Source of the DNA: Streptomyces sp. TG1A-60
GTDB lineage: Bacteria > Actinomycetota > Actinomycetes > Streptomycetales > Streptomycetaceae
Direction: 5' to 3'
Assembly (NCBI RefSeq): GCF_037201975.1
Contig: NZ_CP147520.1
Location: 6,386,001-6,450,000, forward strand
Length of the DNA: 64,000 nt
The notes beneath the pieces were generated by a model. It made no database searches, was not told the DNA's origin, and was given only the letters and a program-made list of their open reading frames with translations. Within the stretch, counting starts at the first letter, position 1. The number at the start of each line of letters is the position of its first letter. Below are positions 54,827 through 62,888 of the stretch, piece after piece. The translations under genes were made by a program, and so were the position numbers.

Positions 54827-54940
54827 TTCCGCTCCTCCAGCGCCTCGACGACGTACAACGCCCGCGAGTCGAACGGCGCGCTGCCCGCGACCACCTTCCT
54901 GGCCACGGGCAGCACGACGATCGGCGCGACGATGGACCAG
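54827..54940 (+). pseudogene. Relic: C-terminal end of a second pectate-lyase-like gene
   Basis: The frame reads FRSSSASTTYNARESNGALP, then ATTFLATGSTTIGATMDQ. The last 35 residues of the intact pectate-lyase-like protein at 57397-58554 are almost the same (FESTSAATAHGARRPDGSLP, then ATTFLTTGSTAVGSAMN). No upstream part of the gene is left. It lies against the 3' end of the GH43 gene. Confidence 0.6.
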
Positions 54941-54947
54941 CCGGCGG

Positions 54948-57164
54948 CTAGCGCCGCACCGGCCGGATCGACTCCAGGGTCGGCACCACCGGCGCGATCG
55001 TGCCGTCGGCCGCGAACTCCATGCGGTCGACGGTGGTCTCCCGGTGCGTTCCGTCACCGCCCGACGTGGTCGGGCCGTTCAGCGCGAACCGGTGGTAGAC
55101 GATGTACCAGTCGTCCGTGCCCGGCGTGTTCACCACCGAGTGGTGTCCGGTGCCGAGGATGCCGTACTCGGGGCGCTTGGACAGGATCGTGCCCCGCTTG
55201 GTCCACGGGCCGAGCGGGGTCGGTCCGGTCGCGTACGCCACGTGGTAGTTCTCACTGCGGGTGTCGTCCTCGGACCACATGAAGTAGTACGTGCCCTCGC
55301 GTTTGACGACGAAGGTGCCCTCCCGGAAGTTGTCCGGGGTGATGTCCTTCACCTCACCGGCGTCGAACGACACCATGTCGTCGTTCAGCGGCACCACGTA
55401 GCCGCGTCCGTTGCCCCAGTACAGGTACGACCGCCCGTCGTCGTCCGTGAGGACCGACGGGTCGATCATCTGGCCCGGCAGCGGCCCGCCCTTGGCGACC
55501 AGCGGCTTTCCGAGGGCGTCCTTGAAGGGGCCGGCGGGGGAGTCGGCCACCGCCACGCCGATCTGCTGCTCGGCGCAGAAGTAGAAGTAGTACCTTCCGT
55601 CGCGCTCGGCGATCGCCGGGGCCCAGGCGTTCCTGTCGGCCCAGGACACGTCGGGTCCGAGGTCGAGGATCACGCCGTGGTCCTTCCAGTGGACGAGGTC
55701 CTTGGAGGAGAAGGCCTTGAACCGTGTGCCGCTCCAGCCGGGGAAGCCGTCCGTGGTCGGGTAGATCCAGTAGCGGCCGTCCATGTACTTGATGTCGGGG
55801 TCGGCGTACAGGCCGGGCAGGACCGGACCGCGGGTCGGCACCGCCTCCACCGTCCAGGTGCGCTGCGTGCCGTCCGCCGCGGTGACGGCGTACTTTTGCG
55901 GATCGCGGAAGTCGCGGAGTGTCCCGGACTCCGGGCTCACCGTCGCGTCCTCGCCGAGCCACAGCTTCGGGGCCAGCCGCCGCAGGTCGGCGCCGGGTTC
56001 CATCGGCAGGACGACCTTGCTCGTGGCCTCGGTGACGACGGCGTACGCCTTCTGGCCCTTCGCCGTGGCGTCCACGACCGAGGCGGGGCTCGCCGGGTAG
56101 GCGGCCAGCAGCCGGTCGTACTCCTCCTGTGTCACCGGCATGACCGTGCCGTGCCGGGGACTGGCGGGCAGCTGGTAGTTCCTGGACATGGTCCACTCGC
56201 CCGCGTCGAGGTCGGTGGTCTCGAACGGGACGTAGCCGCGACCGCCGTACTCGTCGATGAACAGGTACCACTTCTCCTCGGTGTTGGACTTGAACACCGT
56301 CGGACCCTCACCGCGGTCGATCGATCCGCTGCCGACGCAGTCCGAGACGAAGTCGTAGGAGGTGTCCGTGAGCGAGGTCGACTTCTCCGCTGTGATGAAC
56401 TTCGAGCAGGGGTTGGACGACGTCGGGTCCCGCTCGTCCTTGGTGTAGCGGTAGTACGTGTCCTTGTGCTTCACGACCGTGGAGTCGATGACCGAGTAGC
56501 CCGGGTCGTCCCAGACCTCCGGCTCGCTGAAGGTGCGGAAGTCCTTCGTCGTCGCGTACAGCATCCTGTTGTACGTCGAGCCGGTGTGGTCCGGGTCGTC
56601 GTCGGCGTAGAGCTTCGACGCCCAGAAGACCACGTACTCACCGAGGCTGTCGTCCCAGTAGGCCTCCGGCGCCCAGGTGTTGCCGGCGTTGTCGGGGGAG
56701 ACCTTCACCAGGCGCTGGTCGGTCCAGTGGACCAGGTCGGTGGACTCCCAGACCATGATGGACTTGCTGCCGTGGCGCTGGACCTGGTCCCAGCTGCCGC
56801 TGCTGTTCCGGTACATGCGCAGGTCCGTCGCGATCATGTAGAACCTGTCGCCCCGGGGAGAGCGGATCACGAACGGGTCGCGCAGGCCCTTCTCGCCGAT
56901 GGTCGACGTGAGGACCGGCTTGCCGGCGTTCAGCTCCCGCCAGTGCAGCGCGTCGTTGCCACGGCTGAGGGCGTAGCGGATCTGCTCGCCGTCCGAGGTT
57001 CCCTCACCGGTGAAGTAGGCGAAGAGGTAACCGGCGTACTTGGATTTCTTCATGGACTGTTCCGGAGGCGTCGGTGGGGACTGGGCCGCACCGGGTGGGG
57101 CGGCCAGCAGGCTGAGGAAGAGAGCGAGGAGGGGGAGCAGGAGCGTGCGGGCGGTGGGGCGCAT
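54948..57164 (-). CDS. Secreted protein with two GH43-type glycosidase modules
   Basis: The 738-residue protein has a signal peptide (TLLLPLLALFLSLLAAPPGA, cleavage near AAQ). Two five-bladed propeller modules follow. Module 1 (about 45-400) has LRDPFVIRSPRG, VIDSTVVKHKDTYY and the acid Glu in DRGEGPTVFKSN. A short all-beta joint (SGTLRDFRDPQKYAVTAADG) comes next. Module 2 (about 445-738) has the base Asp in YADPDIKYMDGRYW, Asp in QMIDPSVLTDDDGRS and Glu in FREGTFVVKREGTYYF. Both appear catalytically complete. Arabinan, arabinofuranoside or xylan side chains are the expected targets. Confidence 0.85.
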   Translation of the reverse strand: MRPTARTLLLPLLALFLSLLAAPPGAAQSPPTPPEQSMKKSKYAGYLFAYFTGEGTSDGEQIRYALSRGNDALHWRELNAGKPVLTSTIGEKGLRDPFVIRSPRGDRFYMIATDLRMYRNSSGSWDQVQRHGSKSIMVWESTDLVHWTDQRLVKVSPDNAGNTWAPEAYWDDSLGEYVVFWASKLYADDDPDHTGSTYNRMLYATTKDFRTFSEPEVWDDPGYSVIDSTVVKHKDTYYRYTKDERDPTSSNPCSKFITAEKSTSLTDTSYDFVSDCVGSGSIDRGEGPTVFKSNTEEKWYLFIDEYGGRGYVPFETTDLDAGEWTMSRNYQLPASPRHGTVMPVTQEEYDRLLAAYPASPASVVDATAKGQKAYAVVTEATSKVVLPMEPGADLRRLAPKLWLGEDATVSPESGTLRDFRDPQKYAVTAADGTQRTWTVEAVPTRGPVLPGLYADPDIKYMDGRYWIYPTTDGFPGWSGTRFKAFSSKDLVHWKDHGVILDLGPDVSWADRNAWAPAIAERDGRYYFYFCAEQQIGVAVADSPAGPFKDALGKPLVAKGGPLPGQMIDPSVLTDDDGRSYLYWGNGRGYVVPLNDDMVSFDAGEVKDITPDNFREGTFVVKREGTYYFMWSEDDTRSENYHVAYATGPTPLGPWTKRGTILSKRPEYGILGTGHHSVVNTPGTDDWYIVYHRFALNGPTTSGGDGTHRETTVDRMEFAADGTIAPVVPTLESIRPVRR

Positions 57165-57334
57165 GACACATCCTGTGTGAGTCTGGTCGATTCTGTTGGG
57201 TAAGGGCTTCTGGAGTCTCACCAGTGAGGCACGATGCGTCAATGGGGATGACGTGATGGCCGCGAGCGAAATTTCCGAGGACTTCCGTGAGGGCCGCGGC
57301 AACCCTTTCCGTCCGGGCGGCGACCAGTGACCAG

Positions 57335-57366
57335 AAGCGGGCCGGGGCGGCCCCTCCGGCCCGCTT
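57335..57366. terminator. Hairpin in the leader of the pectate-lyase-like gene
   Basis: AAGCGGGCCGG (57335-57345) and CCGGCCCGCTT (57356-57366) form an exact 11-bp stem with a ten-base loop, 30 bases before the GTG start at 57397. In this position it could stop a transcript arriving from upstream or act as an attenuator of the lyase gene. Confidence 0.5.
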
Positions 57367-57396
57367 CGTTCCTCGTCCCCCGAGAAAGGAACACCT

Positions 57397-58554
57397 GTGC
57401 GGCAGAGCGGCAGCGGACGCCATCGCAGAACCCGCACCCTGTCGATCGCCGCCGCGGTGGCCGTCGCCTCGGGGGCGGGCGGCGTCTGCCTCGGCCTCTC
57501 CGACGACGGCGCCCGGGCCGCCACCACCACGGTCACCGTCTCCACCACGGCTCAACTGGAGTCGGCCGTCGCGAGCGCCGCGGCCGGTCAGACCATCCGG
57601 GTGCGCGGCGGCACGTACCGGCCGACGAAGGCGCTGAAGTCCACGGCGAACGGCACCGCCTCGGCCCGCATCACGCTCACCGCGTACGGCAGCGAGAAGG
57701 TCGAGGTCGACGGCTCCCGGCTCCCCGCCGGTTCCTGGCTCGCCGCGATCCACGGCGACCACTGGACCGTCTCGGGCATCACCTTCCAGAACTCGCCGGC
57801 CCAGGGCTTCGTCGCGACCTCGTCGGCCGGCGGGATCTTCAGGAACCTCGTCACCGCGCACAACGGCGACTCCGGCTTCACCCTGCGCGGCGACGGCACG
57901 ACGGACAACCTCGTGCAGAACCTCGACAGCCACGGCAACCACGACGCCGCGAACCACGGCCGGAACGCCGACGGCATCGCCGTCAAATTCGGCTCCGGCA
58001 CCGGCAACAGGATCACCGGCGCCCGCCTCCACGGCAACGCGGACGACGGTCTCGACCTCTGGCAGTTCTCCTCGCCCGTCACCGTCGAGCACTCCTGGGC
58101 CTTCGGCAACGGCCACAACCGCTGGAACGACTCCCCGTTCGAGGGCGACGGCAACGGGTTCAAGCTGGGCGGCGGCGGGGCGTCGGTCGCGCACGTGCTC
58201 GACGACAACGCCGCCTGGGACAACACGCTGCACGGCTTCACCGAGGACTCCAACGCCGGCGCGATCCTGCTGAACCGCAACACCGCCTACGCCAACAAGG
58301 AGAACGGCTTCGCCTTCGCCACCGGCAAGGCCCGCCTGGCGCGCAATCTCGCGGTGGGCAACGGCACGGGCAAGGCGAAGCTGGGGCTGTTCACCGTGTC
58401 GGCCGCGAACAACTGGGACAGCGGGGTGGCCACGCCCGGCTTCGAGTCGACCAGCGCGGCCACCGCCCACGGTGCGCGGAGGCCGGACGGCTCGCTGCCG
58501 GCCACCACGTTCCTGACGACGGGGTCCACGGCTGTCGGTTCGGCGATGAACTGA
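57397..58554 (+). CDS. Secreted right-handed beta-helix protein, pectate-lyase-like (PL9 type)
   Basis: The 385-residue protein starts at GTG 57397 (AAAGGA six bases upstream) with a twin-Arg-containing signal region (RHRRTRTLSIAAAVAVASGA) and cleavage near ARA-AT. The mature part begins with TTVTVSTTAQLESAVASAAA, then GQTIRVRGGTYRP. It is a coil of parallel beta-helix turns (WTVSGITFQNSPAQGFVATS, DNLVQNLDSHGNHDAANHGR, NADGIAVKFGSGTGNRITGA). The calcium-site style motif NADDGLDLWQFSSPVTVEHS is as in PL9 pectate lyases. It should cut pectate outside the cell and feed the uronate pathway encoded on both sides. Confidence 0.83.
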   Translation: MRQSGSGRHRRTRTLSIAAAVAVASGAGGVCLGLSDDGARAATTTVTVSTTAQLESAVASAAAGQTIRVRGGTYRPTKALKSTANGTASARITLTAYGSEKVEVDGSRLPAGSWLAAIHGDHWTVSGITFQNSPAQGFVATSSAGGIFRNLVTAHNGDSGFTLRGDGTTDNLVQNLDSHGNHDAANHGRNADGIAVKFGSGTGNRITGARLHGNADDGLDLWQFSSPVTVEHSWAFGNGHNRWNDSPFEGDGNGFKLGGGGASVAHVLDDNAAWDNTLHGFTEDSNAGAILLNRNTAYANKENGFAFATGKARLARNLAVGNGTGKAKLGLFTVSAANNWDSGVATPGFESTSAATAHGARRPDGSLPATTFLTTGSTAVGSAMN

Positions 58555-58645
58555 TCCGCCGCGCAGGACCGGTTCAACCGGCCGCTGGTCCGTCGTGGCC
58601 TGTCGGCACTCATGCGGAAGGGCTGCCGATGCCGGGAAGGTTCCT

Positions 58646-59515
58646 CTACGAGCGGCCCTCGTCGGCGGAGCCGTTGTCGTCGTGGGGCTCGAAGCCGCCC
58701 GCCACCGCGAGGTCCTGGCCGTCCGCCGTCGCCGTCATCGCGTAGCGGTCGTCGCCGGCGTCCCGGCCGCCGCGCTCGTGGTCGTACTGCCCGGCGAACA
58801 CGAACTCGCCCTTCGGGACCGTACGGCCGTCCTTGAGGACCCACGTGTAGACCAGGAAGCCGTCGTCCTCCTCGACCGTGAGGTCGAAGTCCTGCTCCGG
58901 CAGCGAGCGCCAGGCGCCGGCCGAGGTGACCCCGCCGGTCAGGGCGATCCGCAACTGGACCGTCAGCTCGGCGAGCTGCTCGCCCGTGCGCAGGGTCAGA
59001 TTGCTCTGCGCCCAGAAGTCGTTGCTGTGCGGGTCGACCGAGCCGTCCGACCAGAGCGGGCCGTCCTCCTCGTTCCCCGAGGCGGGCAGCTTCGGCGCGG
59101 TCGTGTCCTGGGCGGGCGGGGTCTTCGACGGGCTCGGGCCGGGTTTCTCCTCCGTCGTGCCGCCGGTGCTCGGGGTCTGCTCGTCAGGGTGGGCGGGCAC
59201 CCGGCTCGTCGCGGCCGGGGAGTCGCCCGGAGTCGGGGAGACCGCGACCGTCCGGTCGGCCGGCGGCGTCTCCCCGCCCTTCACGGCGGAGGCGACCGCG
59301 TAACCGCCGACCGCGAGCACGCCCGCGACACCGGCGGTGGCGGTGACCACCCGCACCCAGCCCCACAGCGGCGGCCGGGCCGCCGTGCGCCCGTGGCGCT
59401 CCTCGGGGGCGGCCATGCCGCGCTCGATCCGGGCCAGGACGTGGGCGCGGTCGGGCTCGTGCGCCTCGGCCGACTCGCGCAGCCGGGCGCGCAGTTCCTC
59501 GTGCACGTCCCTCAT
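58646..59515 (-). CDS. Single-pass membrane protein, probable partner of the downstream-named sigma factor
   Basis: The 289-residue protein has a cytoplasmic N terminus of about 50 residues (MRDVHEELRARLRESAEAHE) and one transmembrane helix (VRVVTATAGVAGVLAVGGYA). A Pro/Thr/Ser-rich linker (about 80-130) and an extracytoplasmic domain with GEQLAELTVQLRIAL and FVFAGQYDHERGGRDAGDDR follow. Its start overlaps the stop of the sigma gene by four bases. No zinc anti-sigma motif is seen, so a regulator role is inferred from the gene order, which matches the pair at 33021-34804. Confidence 0.72.
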   Translation of the reverse strand: MRDVHEELRARLRESAEAHEPDRAHVLARIERGMAAPEERHGRTAARPPLWGWVRVVTATAGVAGVLAVGGYAVASAVKGGETPPADRTVAVSPTPGDSPAATSRVPAHPDEQTPSTGGTTEEKPGPSPSKTPPAQDTTAPKLPASGNEEDGPLWSDGSVDPHSNDFWAQSNLTLRTGEQLAELTVQLRIALTGGVTSAGAWRSLPEQDFDLTVEEDDGFLVYTWVLKDGRTVPKGEFVFAGQYDHERGGRDAGDDRYAMTATADGQDLAVAGGFEPHDDNGSADEGRS

Positions 59516-60144
59516 CGGTCCCTCCCTCCGCTGCCCGGCGCAGCCGCTCCTGGCACGCCCGCGCCGGTGATGCCCGCGCCCGTCACGCCCGCGCCCGTGA
59601 TGCCCGCGCCCGTGATGCCCGCGGGCATCCGCCGCTGCGGCACCTCGGTGCCGAGCAGCTTCTGCAACTCGGCCATCCCCTTGGACGTCTGGCTCTTCAC
59701 CGTACCGACCGAGACGCCGAGGGCGAGCGCGGTGTCCTTCTCCGAGAGATCGAAAGCATGCCGCAGCACCACACACGCCCGCTTGCGGAACGGCAGCCTG
59801 CGCAGCGCCGACCGCACGTCGACCACCCCGGCCACATCGGGATTCTCGGTCTTCTCCTCGCGCTGCGACCAGAACAGCGTGATCCGCCGGCGTTCCCGGA
59901 CCGCGCTGCGGATCCGGGTGCGGGCCAGATTGGCCACCACCCCACGGGCGTACGCCACCGGATGGTCCGCCGCGCGGACCCGGTCCCAGCGGTGCCACAT
60001 CGCCAGCAGCGCGTCCGCCGCCAGATCGTCGGCGGCGTCCGCCTCGCCGGTCAACAGGTGGGCCAGGCGGGACAGTTCGGCGTAGTGCCGTTCGAAGAAG
60101 GCGTGGAACTCCACGGAGGCTGCGTCGTCGACGACAGTGCCCAC
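59512..60144 (-). CDS. SigE-family RNA polymerase sigma factor with a repetitive C-terminal tail
   Basis: The 210-residue protein starts at GTG 60144 (AGAGG five bases upstream). Region 2 is FHAFFERHYAELSRLAHLLT, then EADAADDLAADALLAMWHRW; region 4 is LRRLPFRKRACVVLRHAFDL, then SEKDTALALGVSVGTVKSQT. After the last helix (MAELQKLLGTE) a 20-residue tail repeats the unit GAGIT/GAGVT, encoded by a 15-bp array. Most family members stop before this tail. Confidence 0.87.
   Translation of the reverse strand: MGTVVDDAASVEFHAFFERHYAELSRLAHLLTGEADAADDLAADALLAMWHRWDRVRAADHPVAYARGVVANLARTRIRSAVRERRRITLFWSQREEKTENPDVAGVVDVRSALRRLPFRKRACVVLRHAFDLSEKDTALALGVSVGTVKSQTSKGMAELQKLLGTEVPQRRMPAGITGAGITGAGVTGAGITGAGVPGAAAPGSGGRDR
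59557..59616. repeat. Four tandem 15-bp units at the 3' end of the sigma factor gene
   Basis: The unit is GCCCGCGCCCGTGAT (variants with GGTGAT and GTCAC). Four copies run from 59557 to 59616, and a fifth partial one follows. Each adds five residues (Gly-Ala-Gly-Ile/Val-Thr), so copy-number change keeps the frame. Confidence 0.8.
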
Positions 60145-60199
60145 GGGGACCTCTCTTCTCGCTGCGGCCACAGAGAGGGCCGCGCCGGCCCGCTGTGCG

Positions 60200-60215
60200 T
60201 GTCATGTGAATGACA
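60200..60215. promoter_or_regulatory. Inverted repeat TGTCAT-N4-ATGACA upstream of the sigma gene
   Basis: TGTCATGTGAATGACA has exact 6-bp arms and lies 56 bases before the sigma factor start, in the region between it and the divergent permease gene. It may be an operator or a promoter element of the sigma operon. Confidence 0.45.
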
Positions 60216-60310
60216 TGTGAGCGTCCGGAAGCCACCCGGACGAGATCCGGAAGAGTAGCAGTGATCGTGAAGAGTGTTCGCACGGGACTTCGAACGCCGT
60301 CCCGCGGGGC

Positions 60311-60352
60311 GAACCCCGATTCCGTAACACGGAGAAAACCTGAATCGGGTTC
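60311..60352 (+). promoter_or_regulatory. Imperfect hairpin in the leader of the NCS2 permease gene
   Basis: GAACCCCGATTC (60311-60322) pairs with GAATCGGGTTC (60342-60352), 11 pairs with one bulged C, and a 19-base loop. It lies about 65 bases before the permease start. It could be an attenuator or operator; the sequence does not match any riboswitch I know. Confidence 0.4.
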
Positions 60353-60415
60353 AACACAGGAACAATCCAGCCAGCATCCGCGCGTAGTACACGCATGTCA
60401 CTAGGAGTACCGTCC

Positions 60416-61867
60416 ATGTCCGACGCACAGAAGGTGGCCGACCGGCCGCAGGCCGAGCCACCCGGGGCGAACAGCGTCGATCGCTTCTTCAGGATCACCG
60501 CCCGGGGGTCCACCTTCGCCCGGGAGATACGCGGCGGCTTCGCCACGTTCTTCACGATGGCGTACATCCTTGTCCTGAATCCCATCATCCTCGGCAACGC
60601 CAAGGACAAGTACGGCCACACCCTCGACGGCGCCGAACTCGTCACCGCCACCGCCCTCGTGGCCGCCGTGATGACGATCATCATGGGCGTCGGCGGCAAC
60701 CTGCCGCTCGCGCTCGCCGCCGGCCTCGGGCTCAACGCGGTCGTCGCCTTCCAGATCGCCCCGCTGATGAGCTGGGCGGACGCCATGGGACTGGTCGTCC
60801 TCGAAGGCCTGCTGATCTGCGTGCTGGTCGCCACGGGCCTGCGCGAGGCCGTCATGCACGCCATCCCGCAGCCGCTGAAGCAGGCGATCAGTGTCGGCAT
60901 CGGTCTGTTCATCGCCTTCATCGGCTTCGTCGACGCCGGCTTCGTCAGCCGTATCCCCGACCTCGCGAACACCACCGTGCCGGTGCAGCTCGGCGCCGGC
61001 GGCGCGCTGACCGGCTGGCCCGTCCTGGTCTTCTGCCTGGGCGTCCTGCTGACCGTCGCGCTGCTCGCCCGCAAGGTGAAGGGCGCGATCCTGATCAGCA
61101 TCCTGGCGATGACGGTCGTCGCGATCGTGGTCAACTCGGTGGCCGACATCAAGAGCTGGGGCCTGACCACCCCGAAGGTCCCCGACGACATCGTGGCCGC
61201 CCCCGAGTTCGGCCTGCTCGGCGACTTCAGCCTGTTCGGCTCGTTCGGCGAGACCACCGTCATCACGGTCGTCCTGCTGATCTTCACCCTGCTGCTCTCG
61301 GACTTCTTCGACACCATGGGCACGGTCGTCGGCATCACCGCCGAGGCGGGCCTGCTGGACGAGGAGGGCAAGGTCCCGAACCTCGGCCGGGTCCTGCTCA
61401 TCGACGGTGCGGCGGCCGTCGCGGGCGGCGCCGCCTCCGCGTCCTCCGCGACCTCCTACATCGAGTCCGCGGCCGGCGTCGGCGAGGGCTCACGCACGGG
61501 CTTCTCGAATCTGGTCACCGGCGGTCTGTTCGCCGTGGCGCTCTTCCTCACCCCGCTGCTGACCATCGTCCCGATGCAGGCCGCCGCCCCCGCGCTCGTC
61601 GCCGTCGGCTTCCTGATGATGACCCAGGTCAAGCACATCGACTGGGACAGGTACGAGATCGCCATCCCCGCGTTCCTCACCATCGCCGTCATGCCGTTCA
61701 CCTACTCGATCACCAACGGCATCGGCGCCGGCTTCCTCGCCTTCGTCCTGATCAAGACGGTCCTCGGCAGGGCGAAGGAGGTCCACTGGCTGCTGTGGGG
61801 CACCTCGGCCCTGTTCCTGGTGTACTTCGCGATCGACCCGGTCCAGCAGCTGTTCGGCGTGAAGTGA
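60416..61867 (+). CDS. NCS2-family purine (guanine/hypoxanthine) permease, AzgA-like
   Basis: The 483-residue permease has about 13 hydrophobic segments and AzgA-type motifs: EIRGGFATFFTMAYILVLNP, AAGLGLNAVVAFQIAPLMSW, PQPLKQAISVGIGLFIAFIG, LLSDFFDTMGTVVGITAEAG and SASSATSYIESAAGVGEGSR. Proton-driven uptake of adenine, guanine or hypoxanthine is expected. ATG 60416 has GGAG about eight bases upstream; ATG 60395 lies seven codons earlier. A terminator follows directly. Confidence 0.92.
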   Translation: MSDAQKVADRPQAEPPGANSVDRFFRITARGSTFAREIRGGFATFFTMAYILVLNPIILGNAKDKYGHTLDGAELVTATALVAAVMTIIMGVGGNLPLALAAGLGLNAVVAFQIAPLMSWADAMGLVVLEGLLICVLVATGLREAVMHAIPQPLKQAISVGIGLFIAFIGFVDAGFVSRIPDLANTTVPVQLGAGGALTGWPVLVFCLGVLLTVALLARKVKGAILISILAMTVVAIVVNSVADIKSWGLTTPKVPDDIVAAPEFGLLGDFSLFGSFGETTVITVVLLIFTLLLSDFFDTMGTVVGITAEAGLLDEEGKVPNLGRVLLIDGAAAVAGGAASASSATSYIESAAGVGEGSRTGFSNLVTGGLFAVALFLTPLLTIVPMQAAAPALVAVGFLMMTQVKHIDWDRYEIAIPAFLTIAVMPFTYSITNGIGAGFLAFVLIKTVLGRAKEVHWLLWGTSALFLVYFAIDPVQQLFGVK

Positions 61868-61889
61868 CACCGTCCATGTGCTGACGGCG

Positions 61890-61922
61890 AAGGGCCGCCC
61901 CGGGGGGAGTGGGGCGGCCCTT
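61890..61922 (+). terminator. Rho-independent terminator of the permease gene
   Basis: AAGGGCCGCCCC (61890-61901) and GGGGCGGCCCTT (61911-61922) form an exact 12-bp stem with a nine-base loop, followed by CTTGTT. It starts 22 bases after the permease stop. Confidence 0.88.
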
Positions 61923-61991
61923 CTTGTTCAGGGGGTCCTCATGAACCCGGGGGTTGCCCGCCGACCGCTCCGGTGGGGCGGGCCGACGGGC

Positions 61992-62765
61992 TCAGAGCCT
62001 CCGCGTCGCCAGCGTCAGCCGGTCACGCGCGTCGAAGAGTGCGTCCTTGACCAGCTGCTCATGGGCCGGGGTCAGCCGGGCCACCGGGACCGAGCAGCTG
62101 ATGGCGTCACGGGCCGGCGTGCGGTACGGGACCGCCACGCCGAAGCAGCGCAGCCCGAGGGTGTTCTCCTCGCGGTCGACGGAGAAGCCCTGCTCACGGA
62201 TCTGGCGCAGCTCCTCGATGAGCCGCTCGCGGTCGGTGATCGTGTGCTCCGTCAGCGCCGGCAGGGTCTCCGGGAGCATCTTGCGGACCTGCTCGTCGGT
62301 GTGGGTGGCCAGCAGCGCCTTGCCGAGCGAGGTCGAGTGGGCGGGCAGCCGGCGGCCGACGCGGGTGAAGGGGCGCAGATAGTGCTGCGACTGGCGGGTG
62401 GCGAGGTAGACGACGTTCGTGCCGTCGAGGCGGGCCAGGTGGATCGTCTCCGTCGTGTCGTCCGAGAGCCGGTCCAGCGTCGGCCGGGCCAGCGCCACCA
62501 CCTCGTCGCCGTCGATGTACGAGGTGCCGACGAGGAGCGCCCGTACGCCGATGCCGTAGCGCGTGCCCGTCGCGTCCGTCTCGACCCAGCCCAGCTCCAC
62601 GAGCGTGCGGAGCAGCATGTAGAGGCTGGACTTGGGGTATCCGACGGCCTCCTGGACCGCCGCCAGGGAGTGCATCCCGGGGCGTCCGGCGAAGTATTCG
62701 AGCAGCTCAACGGTCCGTACCGCCGACTTGACCTGCGCTCCGCCGCCCGTCTCGACTGCCGACAT
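61992..62765 (-). CDS. IclR-family transcriptional regulator
   Basis: The 257-residue regulator has an N-terminal winged helix (KSAVRTVELLEYFAGRPGMH, then LAAVQEAVGYPKSSLYMLLR) and the IclR effector domain (IHLARLDGTNVVYLATRQSQ, LPAHSTSLGKALLATHTDEQ, YRTPARDAISCSVPVARL). ATG 62765 (MSAVETGGG) is preferred over upstream ATGs at 62819-62810. It is divergent from an aldehyde dehydrogenase gene, with an inverted repeat in between. Members of this family often control sugar-acid or aromatic-acid pathways. Confidence 0.9.
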   Translation of the reverse strand: MSAVETGGGAQVKSAVRTVELLEYFAGRPGMHSLAAVQEAVGYPKSSLYMLLRTLVELGWVETDATGTRYGIGVRALLVGTSYIDGDEVVALARPTLDRLSDDTTETIHLARLDGTNVVYLATRQSQHYLRPFTRVGRRLPAHSTSLGKALLATHTDEQVRKMLPETLPALTEHTITDRERLIEELRQIREQGFSVDREENTLGLRCFGVAVPYRTPARDAISCSVPVARLTPAHEQLVKDALFDARDRLTLATRRL

Positions 62766-62828
62766 CGCCCTTGACCCCTTCGTTCGACGGGAAATAGTCT
62801 CCGACAGCATATTCATCATCAGAGACGG

Positions 62829-62846
62829 CGTTCAGCATATCGAACG
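62829..62846. promoter_or_regulatory. IclR operator candidate before the aldehyde dehydrogenase gene
   Basis: CGTTCAGCATATCGAACG has exact 5-bp arms (CGTTC...GAACG, eight bases apart). It lies midway between the IclR start (62765) and the dehydrogenase start (62889). The similar site at 50314 supports a shared regulator. Confidence 0.55.
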
Positions 62847-62888
62847 ACCCTGGTGAACGGACCCCAGTAATACGTGAAGGGACCCGCG

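Noticed and set aside
54738..57203. 821-residue plus-strand open frame
   Set aside because: Antisense to the GH43 protein; no motif of its own beyond the 14-residue relic at its start.
57266..57277. GCGAAATTTCCG as a carbohydrate-regulator operator before the pectate-lyase-like gene
   Set aside because: Only the 8-bp core GAAATTTC is palindromic, and no regulator in the window can be tied to it.
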